From Anniella stebbinsi (Eukaryota; Chordata; Lepidosauria; Squamata; Anniellidae): 64,000 bases of DNA. The position numbers were made by a program, and so were the translations under genes. This document shows, piece by piece, positions 41,190-52,610 of this stretch (positions within the stretch are counted from its first letter, which is position 1; each line of letters opens with the position of its first letter). The stretch is taken from assembly GCA_029215795.1 (NCBI GenBank), contig JARDYH010000002.1, forward strand, positions 204,329,810-204,393,809, written 5' to 3'. The notes beneath the pieces were generated by a model that was given only the letters and a program-made list of their open reading frames with translations, ran no database searches and had not been told where the DNA came from.

Positions 41190-41326
41190 GGTAGGGATAG
41201 ACAACATGTGCTTTCCAGCTGTTTTGGACTACAACTCCTATGATCCCTGACCACTGGCCATGTTGGCTGGAGCTGACGGGAATGTCGTCCAAAATATCAG
41301 GAGGATGCCAGATTGCCTCCCCCTAA
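41190..41326. mobile_element. Palindromic hAT-like MITE copy
   Basis: Contains AGGGATAGACAACATGTGC, TTTTGGACTACAACTCCTAT and the inverted GTCGTCCAAAATAT with GATTGCCTCCCCCTAA at the right. A variant of the same family. Confidence 0.6.
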
Positions 41327-42014
41327 TTTAAGGTCTTCTTCGTGAGCACCCTAAAATCTTGAATTATACTTGGATAATTAAAGATTTTCATGATCCAGGT
41401 TTGCAGTGATAACCCTATTTGTATTACTTTCATTGCCCAATGGACTTAGTCATGGTATTTAAGGAGGAGTAGAAATTGGCTGTGGAACAGGTTCTTTTTC
41501 CCTTTTTGATGTATTTTGATGAGCTCAGGGTTCTTTGTCGTAATAATGTAAAATCGATACGGTACACTTTAAAAGTCAGACATTCTGCACGGAATTGCAA
41601 TTAAAGAAAGACATTATTCTCATCTGGAAATGTTCATTGAACTATTTTAATCAAGGGGAACATATCTAGATATATAGAGAATCACAACCCTAAGATATGA
41701 GATGCAGTTATCTGAATCCAATGCACTGCTTCTCTGCCTTTGAAACAGCAGCAAAGATTTTCACTGGAATGGTATTGGGAAAATGTAATATTACTTCTTG
41801 AGAGGTTTTTTTGAAATGTCAGAAATAAACCAATATTTGCAATCATCATCATCCCTATTGCCCCTCAGAGGCTGAGAGAGAAAAGTAGTGGTTGGAGACC
41901 TGGACTGGCATAAGAGTCCTAGCATTGCCCACAAAATGAGCTCCAAAATACTTGCGCCTGAGCTGCAGGTTTTGCATTGTAAGAACTGGCCTGCCAAAGG
42001 CTGCAAACAAACCG

Positions 42015-42245
42015 GCTTACTTAAGAGCCAGTGTAGTGTTGTGGCTATGTGGTGAAGTACTAGGAAGAATCAAGTATAAATCCTCACTCTATCACAAAAC
42101 TTGAGCCAGTCCCTACCTATTAAGCTAACCTACCTCACAGGATTGTTGTAATTCTTAAATAGGGCACAGGAGGAGAACCACATATGCTTCCCAGAGCTCC
42201 GTGAAAGAAAGGAGGGATACAAATTTAATAAATCCACAAAAGACA
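42015..42245 (+). repeat. Squamate tRNA-SINE (Sauria-type)
   Basis: Shows GAGCCAGTGTAGTGTTGTGG, TGAGCCAGTCCCTACC, CTAACCTACCTCACAGG with ATTGTTGTAA, and the tail AGCTCCGTGAAAGAAAGGAG followed by GGGATACAAATTTAATAAA. This is the common lizard SINE pattern; the family name is an inference. Confidence 0.7.
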
Positions 42246-43646
42246 GTTCCATTGTTTCCATGTTCCCCCACCCCAAACTGAACCACTGGCTTGTGAGCCA
42301 TGAATGCATCTCTCTTTGGCTGAATAAAACATGTTTGCTTCTTTAGCAACCATTCAAATACACAGAGAAGCCCAGTGGGCTTTCTACACCTAGGATACTC
42401 CCATTCTTTTATTATGTTTTTGAAAGCCAGACAGAAACATTTTACTGAACTGCAGAGAATATAGTTTCTCAAGGGCATTGTGAGAGCGCTCACCTGTTTG
42501 CATGCAGCCTTTTTTGTTGCTGCTGGAGAACTGGGTAGGGCAGCAGAGGCAATTCTGTTCTGTCAGCCAAAGTACAAAGGGAACTCTGATCGCACCCTAC
42601 ATTCAATGCCCTGGTTTTATTCTATGGGTTTTGCTGGCAAATTTGGCCCAGCAGCGAGAATAACTGGGCTGAACAATACTAAAAAGCAATGTAACTATCT
42701 GCCTAACTCAAGGGACAAACCCTGCCATCTAAATCAGTAGTCTTCAGCCTTTTCCAGACCTGAGATATACATTTTTAACCTCAACCTAAAACACAGGGCT
42801 TGCTTAATTTGTTTTTACTCTATAGGTTAGATCCAATTGACGTATGAACAGTGGATGTTTCCAGTCCCTTCTCACAGTCCCTTGCACCCCCGAAAAGCTC
42901 AGGGAAATTCCTCAAAATTGGACAGAGGCACCTATTGCAAGCAGAGCCTTTGGTTCAACCCTAAAAACTAATTGTAGGTAAACTGTGGTTTTGTTTAACC
43001 CACGAATAACCCATAGTGCCCAGGTTTGCATGTCAAGAAAAATTCTCTGCTCATGCTGATCAGAGGTTGCTTATGCAAAGCTGCAAGCACCAGGCACATG
43101 ACCCAGCAAATTATGGGTTAATTAACCAACAATTTACCACCATTACGTGCAAACCAAGGCTACATGTCTTATCTTTCTCCTGTTTTTTCTTCCTCCTCTT
43201 GCCAACTTTTTCATCTTTTTGTTTCAGATCCTTTCTTTCTCCTTTTCTTTAAAACCAAACCATATGAGAGAGAGAGAGAGATCATGGTGCACCCCATCTT
43301 AGTTTGGCCCACAATCAAGTTGAGACCTTGTTTGGGATGGGGGGTGGATGAACATTTTCTTTGTAAGGTAAATGAGCAAATTTGATTAAAAGGAAGGAAA
43401 GGAAGAACAGATGCATGGAGTCTCATCTTCATGAAATTATTAGCTTGATTGCTGGGGTAGACATAGCTTCTATACAGTATGTGTACACAGGAAGACGGAG
43501 GAAATGTAGCCAGGTTAGACTACTCTTGTAGTCTCTATACAGTGAGCCACCAATGTTACTCTCCAGTGCATAGGGAAGGATCCCTCATGGATATCTACTT
43601 GCACAATAATTTACAGCGCAATCCTGTATGTGTCCACTCAGAAGTT

Positions 43647-44050
43647 AGTCCCAGTGACCTGGTTTGCACATAACAATTTATGGGTTAAACAACCCATGAA
43701 TTGGCAGGACACACGGCAGCAAGCAAGCTTGTTGCCTTCTGCCCAACCGCCACTTTCCTGTTCATCCGCTTTCCAAAAACAATCTGGGAATGTAGCGTTC
43801 CCGGGTTGTTAAGTGTAACATCCAAACCCGGAATTCTGTTTTAATCCAACAACAAATCATGAGTTCAAATCCCCAAGAACCCAGAGTGTCGGGTTCAGAC
43901 ATCATGACTAAAACCCAGGAAAGAGACACTCTTGGGTTGTTTTGGAAAGTGGATGCAAAGTGGAAGCAGTGAGTAGGCAAGAGGCGGCATGCTTGTTTGT
44001 GTTTGCCCCAACAACCCATGGGTTAACATTCCATGTGAACTGGGCCAATG
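43647..44050. mobile_element. MITE with CTGGTTTGCACATAAC-type ends
   Basis: Left CCTGGTTTGCACATAACAAT then TGGGTTAAACAACCCATG. Right CAACCCATGGGTTAACATTC then CATGTGAACTGGGCC. Same end style as the MITEs at 16.3 and 33.1 kb, with a different interior. Confidence 0.62.
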
Positions 44051-45876
44051 AATTCAATGAGGCTTACTCCCAGATAAGTGGATATAGGATTATGCTGTTA
44101 AGTGTTTAAAAAAATGATTATAAACTTACCAAAGCAGCATTTAATTGCTAAGGCTATATTCCAATCAAATATGCAAAAATGATTTAAAAATCAAATTCAC
44201 CTTGATTTTGCAGACAATTTCTGAGGAAAATCTCTGCACTAAGGAGTTTATATTGCTCTTTGGTGCTGCAAAATATGGTCAGCATCTGTACTTGAAACAG
44301 AAAAGTAGGCTTCCATGAGAACAGTATGTTCAGCTCACACTAAAATAAATATGATAGCAAATTATTTAAATACTCCCATTTAAACCTCAGAGCAAGCCTG
44401 CTGGTTTTGGATGCTTAACTTTTCTTGGCATTTGTTGTTCCTGCTGGAGAAAATATTTTCTGTCACATGAATGTAACAGCAGTAATAACACACAAATTGC
44501 AAAGTCAGTCTCTACTCCCAGTTAAAATCGTAATTCTAAACTAACTTGGTGAGAAGTAAGGCATTCTGAACAGTCAGGAGGATTAAATACAGTTGTCCAA
44601 ATTTTGGTTCTAATTATATGGCTGTATCTGACATCAGATTTTGACACTAGATATACAGATTCTTCTGCAACATCTCTAACCATGAAATGTCATGGTGCAC
44701 TAAAAAATCCAGTCTGCTTCTTTATTCTTTTGGTATATTTTATATTTGCAGCACAGCTCCCATTTGAAAGTATGAGCTACACCATTTAATCAACATTAAA
44801 TAACAACAGAAGAGCTGATTACTTTTTGAAAATGTATGAAGAGGGTTTTTTAAAAAAAGATTTAACAAGTAAGAAGAATCAGGGCATTGTTTAATGAGAG
44901 ACTTCCATACTAAATTTTAGAAACAGACAATCTGTAGGAAGCAATAGGATAAAAACCAAAGCCAAGATACCATCTCAAAGCAATTTGAGAAAGAGGAATA
45001 ATATTGCTGTACCAGACAATCCTTACAAATAATCAGCTTTCAGTATGAAAATGGGCCAGGAGGCCCATAACTATGACATCAATATCGTGTGAGATATTGG
45101 AAGAGAAAAATGTTAGTGCTTCTTAAGAGTGTTCACTCTCACCCTTACTCAGCCTACATTTAACTTCCTTCCATCTTTTTGCTTCCTTGCACCTTTAATC
45201 TCGTTGGGGAAAGCTGTGAGTACAGCCAAATTTGATGTTACACCATTCAGGCATCTTTTAACAGTTGTATTTTGGCTTTTATATAACACATGGAATACCT
45301 ACAGGAAAACTTGAGTTACTATTCTGAAAGAAATCTGCATGTGTTCTCTGGCGAGATTTTGATTATTTTCATATTTTTGCTGTTTGCATGTAAATAACTT
45401 TTTATGTCCTGTGAGCTACATTTAAGTGATGAGTGACTTAGGAAGACAGGCTTTTAAAAGGGATCTTTGATCTCAAGCACTTATTTTATCTCTGTAACAA
45501 ATAAAACTAAATGGAATTGATGGCTGAACCAAAGTCCTTTCTTTCATCTGTGCTGCAGCTGCTGCCTACATCTAGGATGACATCTCAGCCTGTCTCTCGA
45601 AGCTACCGCCCACATCTCCAGATGCTGTAATGAGCTGCGAATAACAGATCTTTCAGCTCTTCTCAAAATTAAATCTTCACATTGCTGAAACCTTCACAGC
45701 CATCTTCTGTTATGCTATTCATAACCTATCCCCCCCTGAAATTAGCCCATTGTGTGAATGATCATCATAAATATTGAAAAGAGAAACCTATCTATCTATC
45801 TGCTTTAGTAGAAGGCCAAACAGTATCATAACAAAGAGAGAATTCCTTAAAGTAACATTACAAATACAACCTACAT

Positions 45877-46290
45877 GTTGTGGGATGCTCTCACAAAATG
45901 GCTGCCATTAGGGCTCACCCATTCAGAAAATGTCTGCCATGGTGGGCATGGCTGGACACAAAACACTCATTTTCCAGAAGGCAAACTGGTGATTTGAACC
46001 AGAAGTAACAGGACTAGAAATTTACTAGCCAAGACAGGAAGCAGGGGAGGAAATTCTCCCAGGGTCTTTAGGAGCCAGGGATGAATCTTAACTGGACTTT
46101 ATCAGAGAGAATGCTAACAACTCAGAACTCAGCTTCCCTTAGAGGGGGAAGGGACTTCAGTTGACTGATCCCAGAGTTTGCTGTAAGGTCAAGAGGGCAG
46201 AGCTGAAGGCAGGGGAGAAGCGATCAGCTCGGCTAGCTTCTCGCCAAAGACTTCAGAAGAATCCTCCCTGAAGCAAAATATGGTTCAGGG
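45877..46290 (+). mobile_element. Probable left part of a LTR split by the outer DIRS
   Basis: The sequence starts TGTTGTGGGATGC and runs to the DIRS border. It is thought to continue at 59020, where a polyadenylation signal and a CA-ending R/U5-like stretch are found. If so the joined LTR would be about 600 bp. No matching short duplication was seen at TACA/GCCAG, so the 5' limit is uncertain. No coding sequence recognised. Confidence 0.45.
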
Positions 46291-46363
46291 AAAAAATGCA
46301 GGGTGCTTACCTGTAACTGTGGTCATCTGTGCAGTCACACACTTCGAGTGGTCATCTGTGCAG

Positions 46364-46493
46364 TCACACACTATGGGTTTGCGCCGGCGCCGAGCCTCAT
46401 TTCGGAAAAAAATTCTAAAGCCTAGACTCTTGGCAGGAACCCCTCCCCCCACCGCCCTATCGCACATGCTCGGGTTCCCGCTTACCTCAGTTC
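46364..46493 (+). repeat. Right ITR of outer DIRS element
   Basis: This is the inverted partner of 58866-58996. By eye about 9 of ~131 positions differ, mostly transitions, against none in the inner pair. Just outside it, the 22-bp block GGTCATCTGTGCAGTCACAC plus AC occurs twice (46321-46342 and 46350-46371), separated by TTCGAGT, a small local duplication not seen in the inner copy. Confidence 0.9.
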
Positions 46494-46624
46494 TATGAGA
46501 CCGTATTTGCCTCGCGAACTGAACAGGTAATATGAATATATATTTAAACACCATTGGTTGCATGCTTGCAATAGCCTCCTGGACCAGTAAGATATAGCGA
46601 GGTCTAGAGGGGACGGTGGGTGGG

Positions 46625-46718
46625 TTGTGTGACTGCACAGATGACCACTCGAAGAACTAGTTACAGGTAAGCAACCTGCATTTCTTCTTCGTGGTCTCTG
46701 TGCATCACACACTATGGG
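46625..46718 (-). repeat. Internal complementary region of outer DIRS element
   Basis: About 94 bp with the same two-part structure as in the inner copy. The first part reverse-complements the outer right end (GCAACCTGCATTT against AAATGCAGGGTGC at about 46294). The second reverse-complements the outer left end near 59000. It lies between the recombinase stop and the right ITR. Confidence 0.87.
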
Positions 46719-46767
46719 TGAATAACAAGCGAACACTTACCGGAGGAGGGTAAGCCTCGCTGAGGGG

Positions 46768-47973
46768 TCACTGGAGAATGGAAGAAAGGACAGCCCGACC
46801 AAAGGAAGCATCTTCTCTGGCCCTGACATCCAGCTTATAGTGTGCGACGAACATTGACGCATTGGACCAAGTGGCTGCTCTGCATAGATCAGGAAGCGAG
46901 ATCCCCCTGTCCAGAGCGGTGGAAGTTGCTAGAGCACGTGTGGAGTGTGCCCTCAGAGCATGTGGGGGTTCTCTCTTAGTGAGTTGGTAAGCCAGAGAGA
47001 TCGTTTGTACTACCCATTTGGCAAATCTTTGGGTAGAGACAGGACGTCCTTTAGTCTTACCCCCATAGCAGACGAACAGACGGTCCGAGTTACGGAAGGA
47101 AGCTGATCTGTCTTTGTAGAAAGCAAGCACTCGTCTAACATCTAGGGAGTGTAGTGTAGAGTTGATTGGGTCTGTGGACGCCTGGAAGAAGGTATGTAAC
47201 ACTATGGATTGGTTGACATGAAAACTGGACACCACTTTTGGACGAAAGGTTGGGCCTGGACGGAGAACCACCCTATCATGGAAGAATTGTGTGTAAGGAG
47301 GATCCACCATGAGGGCGCAAAGTTCGGAGCCTCGTCTAGCTGAAGTTATGGCCACTAAGAAGGCGACTTTAAGAGTCAGCAGCCTCATATCGATAGTCGC
47401 CAGTGGTTCAAAGGGTTTGGTGGTCAAAGCGGTCAGTACCACCGAGAGGCTCCATTGTGGTACGATGGTACGTAAGGGCGGTTTTAGGTTGCGGAGCCCT
47501 TTGAGAAAACACTTGGAGAGTGGGTGTGTGAAAACTGAGAAGTGCTGTATCAGATCATGCCTAGCCGATATTGCCGCCAAATACACTTTTATGGAGGCTG
47601 GTTTAAGTCCCGCTTTGTATAGAGAAAGTAGGAACTGCAGGATATCTGAAATCCCACAGGAGCGTGGGTCAATGCTCCGAGCAGTGGAAAACTGGGTAAA
47701 TTTCTTCCATTTCCTGTCATAGGAAACTCTTGTGGAGGGTTTCCTGGCCTCTCTAAGGATAGCCTGTAAAGACGGAGGTAAATTTAGGTCCTGCAAGTAG
47801 GCCGGATTCTCCAGGCCGTGAGTTTCAGTTTGCGCAGATCCGGGTGGAGAGTCAGGCCCTCGTTCATGGAGATCAATCTCAGGTGCAACTGAAGACGATA
47901 GTATTCTCCTTGAGAGAGACGGAGCAGTGGGGTGAACCACACTTGTCTTGGCCACCATGGGGCAATGAGGATT
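46768..47973 (-). CDS. Tyrosine recombinase of outer DIRS element, frame still open
   Basis: About 402 codons align with the inner recombinase from NPHCPMVAKTS to the stop, and the frame stays open upstream to 48336, where it only shadows Pol. No ATG sits at the homologous start; the nearest is at 47958. Catalytic residues are all present: SARRGSELCAL, RAHSTRALA (H-x-x-R), ATWSNAS (W) and VAHYKLDV (Tyr). The N-terminal core-binding region reads RKPSTRVSYDRKWKKF. Intactness next to disrupted Gag and Pol may be chance, but the product could in principle still act on related copies. Confidence 0.82.
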   Translation of the reverse strand, partial: NPHCPMVAKTSVVHPTAPSLSRRILSSSVAPEIDLHERGPDSPPGSAQTETHGLENPAYLQDLNLPPSLQAILREARKPSTRVSYDRKWKKFTQFSTARSIDPRSCGISDILQFLLSLYKAGLKPASIKVYLAAISARHDLIQHFSVFTHPLSKCFLKGLRNLKPPLRTIVPQWSLSVVLTALTTKPFEPLATIDMRLLTLKVAFLVAITSARRGSELCALMVDPPYTQFFHDRVVLRPGPTFRPKVVSSFHVNQSIVLHTFFQASTDPINSTLHSLDVRRVLAFYKDRSASFRNSDRLFVCYGGKTKGRPVSTQRFAKWVVQTISLAYQLTKREPPHALRAHSTRALATSTALDRGISLPDLCRAATWSNASMFVAHYKLDVRAREDASFGRAVLSSILQ

Positions 47974-50231
47974 GCGTTTGCTCGTTGCCGCTGCATGGTC
48001 ATGATTACCTTGCCCACCAGGGGGAAAGGAGGAAACGCATAAGCCAGTCCGGTGCTCCATGGGGTGCTGAAAGCGTCTCCGAGGGATCGATTGCCCAATC
48101 CCGCTCTTGTGCAGAAGGCCGTGCAGACTGCGTTGTCCTGTGACGCAAACAGATCGATGTCCGGTGTTCCCCATTTGGCAAAAAGACGGGAGAGGTCGTC
48201 GTAGCACAATGCCCACTCCTGCGTGTCTGAGAAGTGACGGCTCAATGTGTCTGCCTGTACGTTGTCCGATCCTGCTATATGAATGGCAGACAGGTGCTGT
48301 CGTGACTCTGTAAGTTCTAACGTACGGTGAGGACAATAAAGAGACCCCTTTGAGGGAAAATACAATCTTTTATTATACAAAAGACGATCTTCCCCTCTCC
48401 TCCAGCAAGTAAGAGGAAACAAACTTAGCAAAAGGTCCTTTTGCCCAGAGGCTTGTTTAGATAAGCAAGCTATTTAGTTGAGTTAACTGAGAGAGAAAGA
48501 GAGCTGAGTCACATAATTAAGACGAATTAGCCTGTAGGGCTTTGTTCGCAAGCCTCTCTGAGCGGCGGGCGGTTTTAAGTTTGAAATCTTTTCTCTTTAG
48601 CTTTCTGCAAACAACAGCATCTTGGAGTCTCTTTGTCTCAGAAGAGAAAGTGTTCTCTCCTCGGTTAGGAGCGTCTCCTTGGGAATTATCTCCCGCGTCC
48701 GCCGTGGGAAAGTGTTCTCCTTCTGGCACCAACTCCCCCGCCTGTTGCATTCCTTCTCCAGGATCAGAATCGCTGTCTGAGATTTCATCCCCTTGAAGCA
48801 GGGAGTTGGACATAGACACGGTCTATCACCCATTGGAAGATCTCTATGGTCAGGCGAAGGAGCGCTGACAACCGCGTACCCCCTTCCTTGTTGATGTACC
48901 AGACAACCGTCGTGTTGCCTGATACTATTCTGACATGGTGACCTGTAAGGTAGTTTTCAAACGCCCGCAGGGCTTTCTGAACCGCTAAAAGTTCTAGCCT
49001 GTTGATGTGCAACATCTGCTCTAGGCGAGACCACTTTCCTTGAACTGTCAAGTGGTCGCAGTGCACTCCCCATCCCAGAAGAGACGCATCCAAAGTGAGC
49101 GTGCGGCTTGGTCCTGCACTCACAAAGGGTAAGCCGTTTCAGCAAGTTGTGCTGACATGTCCACCATCTGAGCGATGGGTGTAGTGAGTGTGGGATGGCA
49201 ATCTTGACCCAATTCGGTTGGCTGAGTGGGTCATAGGATGAGAGAAGAAACTGTTGCAGCAGCCTCATCTGGAGTCGCGCCCATCTGACTGTGTAAACAG
49301 ATGAAGCCATGAGGCCTAGCAGTCTCTGTAGCGTTAGTGCTCTTATCATCCCGGAGTCCATCACGCTTTTGGCGAGATGGTGAATCCTGAGTGCCTGCTC
49401 CTCGGGAAGGAATGCCCTCCCAATTACTGAGTCTAGCAGTACCCCTATAAACTGTAGAGTCCTTGTTGGTGTGAACACAGACTTTTCTTGGTGTATAACC
49501 AGGCCCAAGCTGTGCAAGAGACGTTTCGTGGTGGTCACATCCCGCTCCGCTTGATGCCGGGAAGGGGAAACTATCAGCCAGTCGTCTAAATAGAGGAAAA
49601 CCTCCACACCCGCTGATCATAGGGAGGCACAGACCGGCGCCATACATTTTGTGAATACTCTTGGTGCCGTCTTTAGGCCGAACGGGAGAACGGTAAATTG
49701 ATAAATCTGATGGCCTGTCGCGAACCTGAGAAAACGTTGGTGAGAGCTGTGGATGGGAATATGAAAATAGGCGTCTTTGAGGTCGATGAGGGTGAACCAA
49801 CTTCCGCGTTTGAGTAGTGGTAGGATGGGAGCTAGAGTTATCATGCGGAATTTCTTGGTCATAATGAAAACATTGAGGTGTCTCAGGTCCAGGATGGGGC
49901 GGAGACCGCCGTCCCGCTTCGGGACGGTGAAGTACCTCGAGTAGAATCTGTCTGGATTGTCTTGGCGTGTGACGGGGACAATGGCTCCCTTCTGGAGGAG
50001 CGTGGCTACCTCCTGTCGCAGGGCCTCTGAAGGAGTTGTGTGCTTTATGTAACTCTGCTGGGGGGGAGAGATAAACTCTATGAGATATCCGTTCTTGATT
50101 ATATTGAGGACCCATTTGTCGGATGTTACTTGGGCCCAGGTGTGGTAAAACGGTTGTAGACGACGGCTGAAGTTTGTGACCGGATGGGGAGTGACATGGT
50201 GAGAGTCAAAGACGCTGTTTTTGGGGAGCAT
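47784..50231 (-). pseudogene. RT-RNase H pseudogene of outer DIRS element
   Basis: The RT fingers and palm are readable (LIDLKDAYFHIPI, LPFGLKTAPRVF, then YLDDWLIVSPS). An in-frame TGA at 49617-49619 lies just before the YLDD box where the inner copy has Arg, consistent with decay of a CpG Arg codon. The frame shifts near 49.11 kb at the start of RNase H. The third RNase H Asp is replaced by Gly (SGNTTVV versus SDNSTVV in the inner copy). Pol is then interrupted by about 520 bp of LTR-like DNA (about 48299-48822) and resumes with SAIHIAGSDNVQADTLSR and the C-terminal DLFASQDN, PPFPLVG and APWWPRQVW motifs. Confidence 0.88.
48299..48822 (-). mobile_element. LTR-like insertion within the outer DIRS Pol
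   Basis: About 520 bp here have no counterpart in the inner DIRS copy. Read on the minus strand they end with AATAAAA, then CTCTTTATTGTC and finally ACGACA, the same order as the right flank of the outer DIRS (AATAAAG, CTCTTTATTGTC, ATGACA at about 59130-59212). That suggests a solo LTR of the same broad retroviral or gypsy-type family. A 100-residue open frame (48517-48819, acidic N-terminus, basic KTARRSERLANK C-terminus) lies inside; it may be the tail of a retroelement protein. No clean target duplication was found, so the ends are approximate. Confidence 0.6.
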
Positions 50232-50360
50232 CTTGCCTCCCCCGCTGCCCTGAGGGAAGGGTCTCCTTTGTTGGTATGTCTGTTGTGTGGTAGCAGGTTG
50301 AAATCTTTGCTATCGCTGTTTGAATTGGTTGGTCTGGTAAGGATGTTGCCGGCCCCAACG

Positions 50361-52392
50361 TCAAGTGCGGTAAGAATGAGATGCGGTAGGCGGGTAAAAC
50401 CCCATTTTCTTAGCGGTTGTTTTCGCCTTTTGGATTGTGTCCATGGTAGAATCCGTGGACGTGTTAAAAAGGCCTTCCCCGTCGAAGGGGAGGTCTTCAA
50501 TTCGGGACTTTGATTCTTGAGGTACGTTGGATGACCGTAACCACGCGTATTGCCTCAAGGCCACTGCCGCAACCATAGCCTTGGAGAGGCAGTCAACCTG
50601 GTGCCGGGCCGTGGTTAGTTCTTGCTTGGCTAAGGCCGTGGCTTCCTGCTGAAAGACTAAAGCCGCATCTCTGATTTCATCCGGGAGATGTGTGTGTGTA
50701 ATGAGGCCACCTTTTCCCATAAAAACAGATGGTACCGCGCCATCATGGCTTGGTAGCTGGAAACCTTGATGCCTAAGGCAGCCGAGGAATAGATTCTGCG
50801 GCTGAAAGAGTCCAGCTTTCGCCCTTCCCTGTCCACGGGTGCAGAGTGTGATTTGGACGATCGTCCCTGGGCAGACTCCACTATCACTGAGTTGGGCTTA
50901 GGATGGGACAGCAGGAAGCCGGAGTCCTTCTCCTGTAATTTATACAGAGCATCTAGACGTCTTGACACCGGACCCATGGTTGCCGGATTCTTCCAAGATT
51001 CCTGCGCGGTGTGGAGGAGCGTTGGAATCAATGGTAAAGCGAGTGTGGAAGATGAATCAGCACACATGACGTCGTAGATGGTGTCCGGATATTGCTCCAC
51101 AGGCTGCTGTGGTTGCACTCCTAGGGACTGAGCCATTCGCAGCATTTGATCAGTGAAAGATGCCACTTCAACTGTTGGGGAAGCCCTCTTATCCGTTCCC
51201 ACAGCGTCATCCGGCGACGGGACCGATGGTGGTTGGTCTTCCGACGAGGAGGAGTCAGAGGCGTAGTCCTCCTCTGATTGGGGGGACAAAGGAGCCTCGA
51301 TATCGAGAGAGAGAAGCGGTGCTGGAGAAGGCCTCGGTACCGAAGGTTCCTTTGGCGGGATCGATACCGTGGCAGACGGTGGTAGCCTGGGCGGCAGCGG
51401 TAGATGGAAGGTCTCCTCTGCTCTCAGTTGCTTACCCGTGTAAGGGTTGAAGAGGAAGTGGTGGCTAGAGCTAGGTCGCGCCGGTCTGCGAGGATGGGAG
51501 GACCAAGATCTTGCAGAGTGGTCAGAGTAACGGTCCCACTCACGCGACGGCAACGGGGATTGAGAACAGTACCGGCGATACGCCGGGGCTCCTATCGAAA
51601 CCGGTGATACTGGCCTCGATGTCAGGGAAGAGAGAGGGTCGAACGCACATTCAGCAGATGCCGACGCCGGCGGCGACATCGACAAGTGCAGCGCCGATAC
51701 CGACGGGGAGCGGAAGGGAGCCTCCGGGAGGAAAGTTGATCGATGCGAATCCGAGGGCTGCGCTTCACTCGGTACCGAGGGAGCTCTCGGTGTCGTAGCT
51801 GCATGTCTTTTGGGCGGTAACATAGTCGGAACTGTCGATGGCGGGCGCTTCGGCCACGCAAGCGGAATGGAAACCGAGGCCGGCGGCGACGGTACTGTCC
51901 GCGCCATCGGCACCGGGGAGTGCGTCGGTACCGAGGCAGGCCCCGACTGGGGCGGCGCCAAGGAGGCGAGGCCTTTCCTCTGGATCTCCTTTTTAGTCTT
52001 AGATGGCTTAGAGGATGCTTTTGGTTTATCCTTAGCTTTCAGGGCGCCTTGCTCGAGATGTGGCGGAGCGGCTTTCTTGTACTTTTTGGCCTTCACTCCC
52101 TCAGCGGAGTGGGAGGGTGCCATCTTAGGAGGCCGATCTCTCCGTTTATCCCCCAGGGTGGCTAGAGGCATTTGACGGGGGCGTCCACCGTCTCCAGTGC
52201 CTTCTTCCACAGAAGAGCTCTTAATTTGTTGACTCTGTTTTTTCGAGTCTGCCTGGAGAAATTGAGGCAGTGCGCGCAAGTGTCGACTATATGGGCCTCA
52301 CCAAGACAGAGCAGGCAACGAGAATGGCCGTCTGACAAAGTCAGTTTGGCGCTGCACGAAGTGCAGCTCTTAAAAACAGCTGTTTGTGCCAT
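50361..52392 (-). pseudogene. Gag-like pseudogene of outer DIRS element
   Basis: The start (52392) encodes the same Cys/His N-terminus as the inner Gag, with C10, C13, C26, C29, H34, C39 and C42 all kept. The frame breaks near 52165 just after the N-terminal region, resumes in a second frame (to about 50710, with the Ser/Pro-rich middle and SVIVESAQGRSSKSHSAPVD), and shifts again near 50710 into a third segment (LVFQQEATALAKQELTTARH, then AWLRSSNVPQESK). Two frameshifts relative to the inner copy make it non-functional. An AT-dinucleotide run (52519-52545) lies between the ATG and the inner element. Confidence 0.85.
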
Positions 52393-52513
52393 GATATCCT
52401 ATACACCGGGGAGGGGAGAGAGAAAAAGAAAACAACCCCCCCTCCGCCGGAGGTGGGAAGGAAAAGAGAAAGAGGGAACTGAAGAGATATTTAAAGATAG
52501 AACAAAAAATATC

Positions 52514-52518
<5 letters not shown>

Positions 52519-52545
<27 letters not shown>
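52519..52545. repeat. (AT)n run in the outer DIRS leader
   Basis: About 13 AT units immediately left of the inner DIRS insertion, within the outer element's 5' leader. Confidence 0.92.
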
Positions 52546-52610
52546 GGAACGAAGAAGAAGAACAGGTTGCTTACCTGTAACTGTGGTTCTTCGAGTGGTC
52601 ATCTGTGCAG

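Larger units (their letters stand above)
39412..45876. other. Intergenic sequence between listed repeats
   Basis: The stretches 39.41-40.36, 42.25-43.64 and 44.05-45.87 kb contain no recognised gene. A partial MITE-like piece with CAGGTTTGCATGTCAAG lies at about 42.95-43.16 kb, and a (GA)n run at 43265. Confidence 0.45.

Noticed and set aside
28361..46000. Exons of UMAD1, expected on this side from human gene order
   Set aside because: I looked for its conserved C-terminal motif on the minus strand and did not find it. It may lie beyond the window.
48517..48819. Independent 100-residue host gene inside the outer DIRS
   Set aside because: It lies in a LTR-like insert absent from the inner copy, so it is more likely retroelement sequence.
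49231..50115. A 294-residue frame overlapping the outer Pol
   Set aside because: It is the shadow of the RT pseudogene in another frame.
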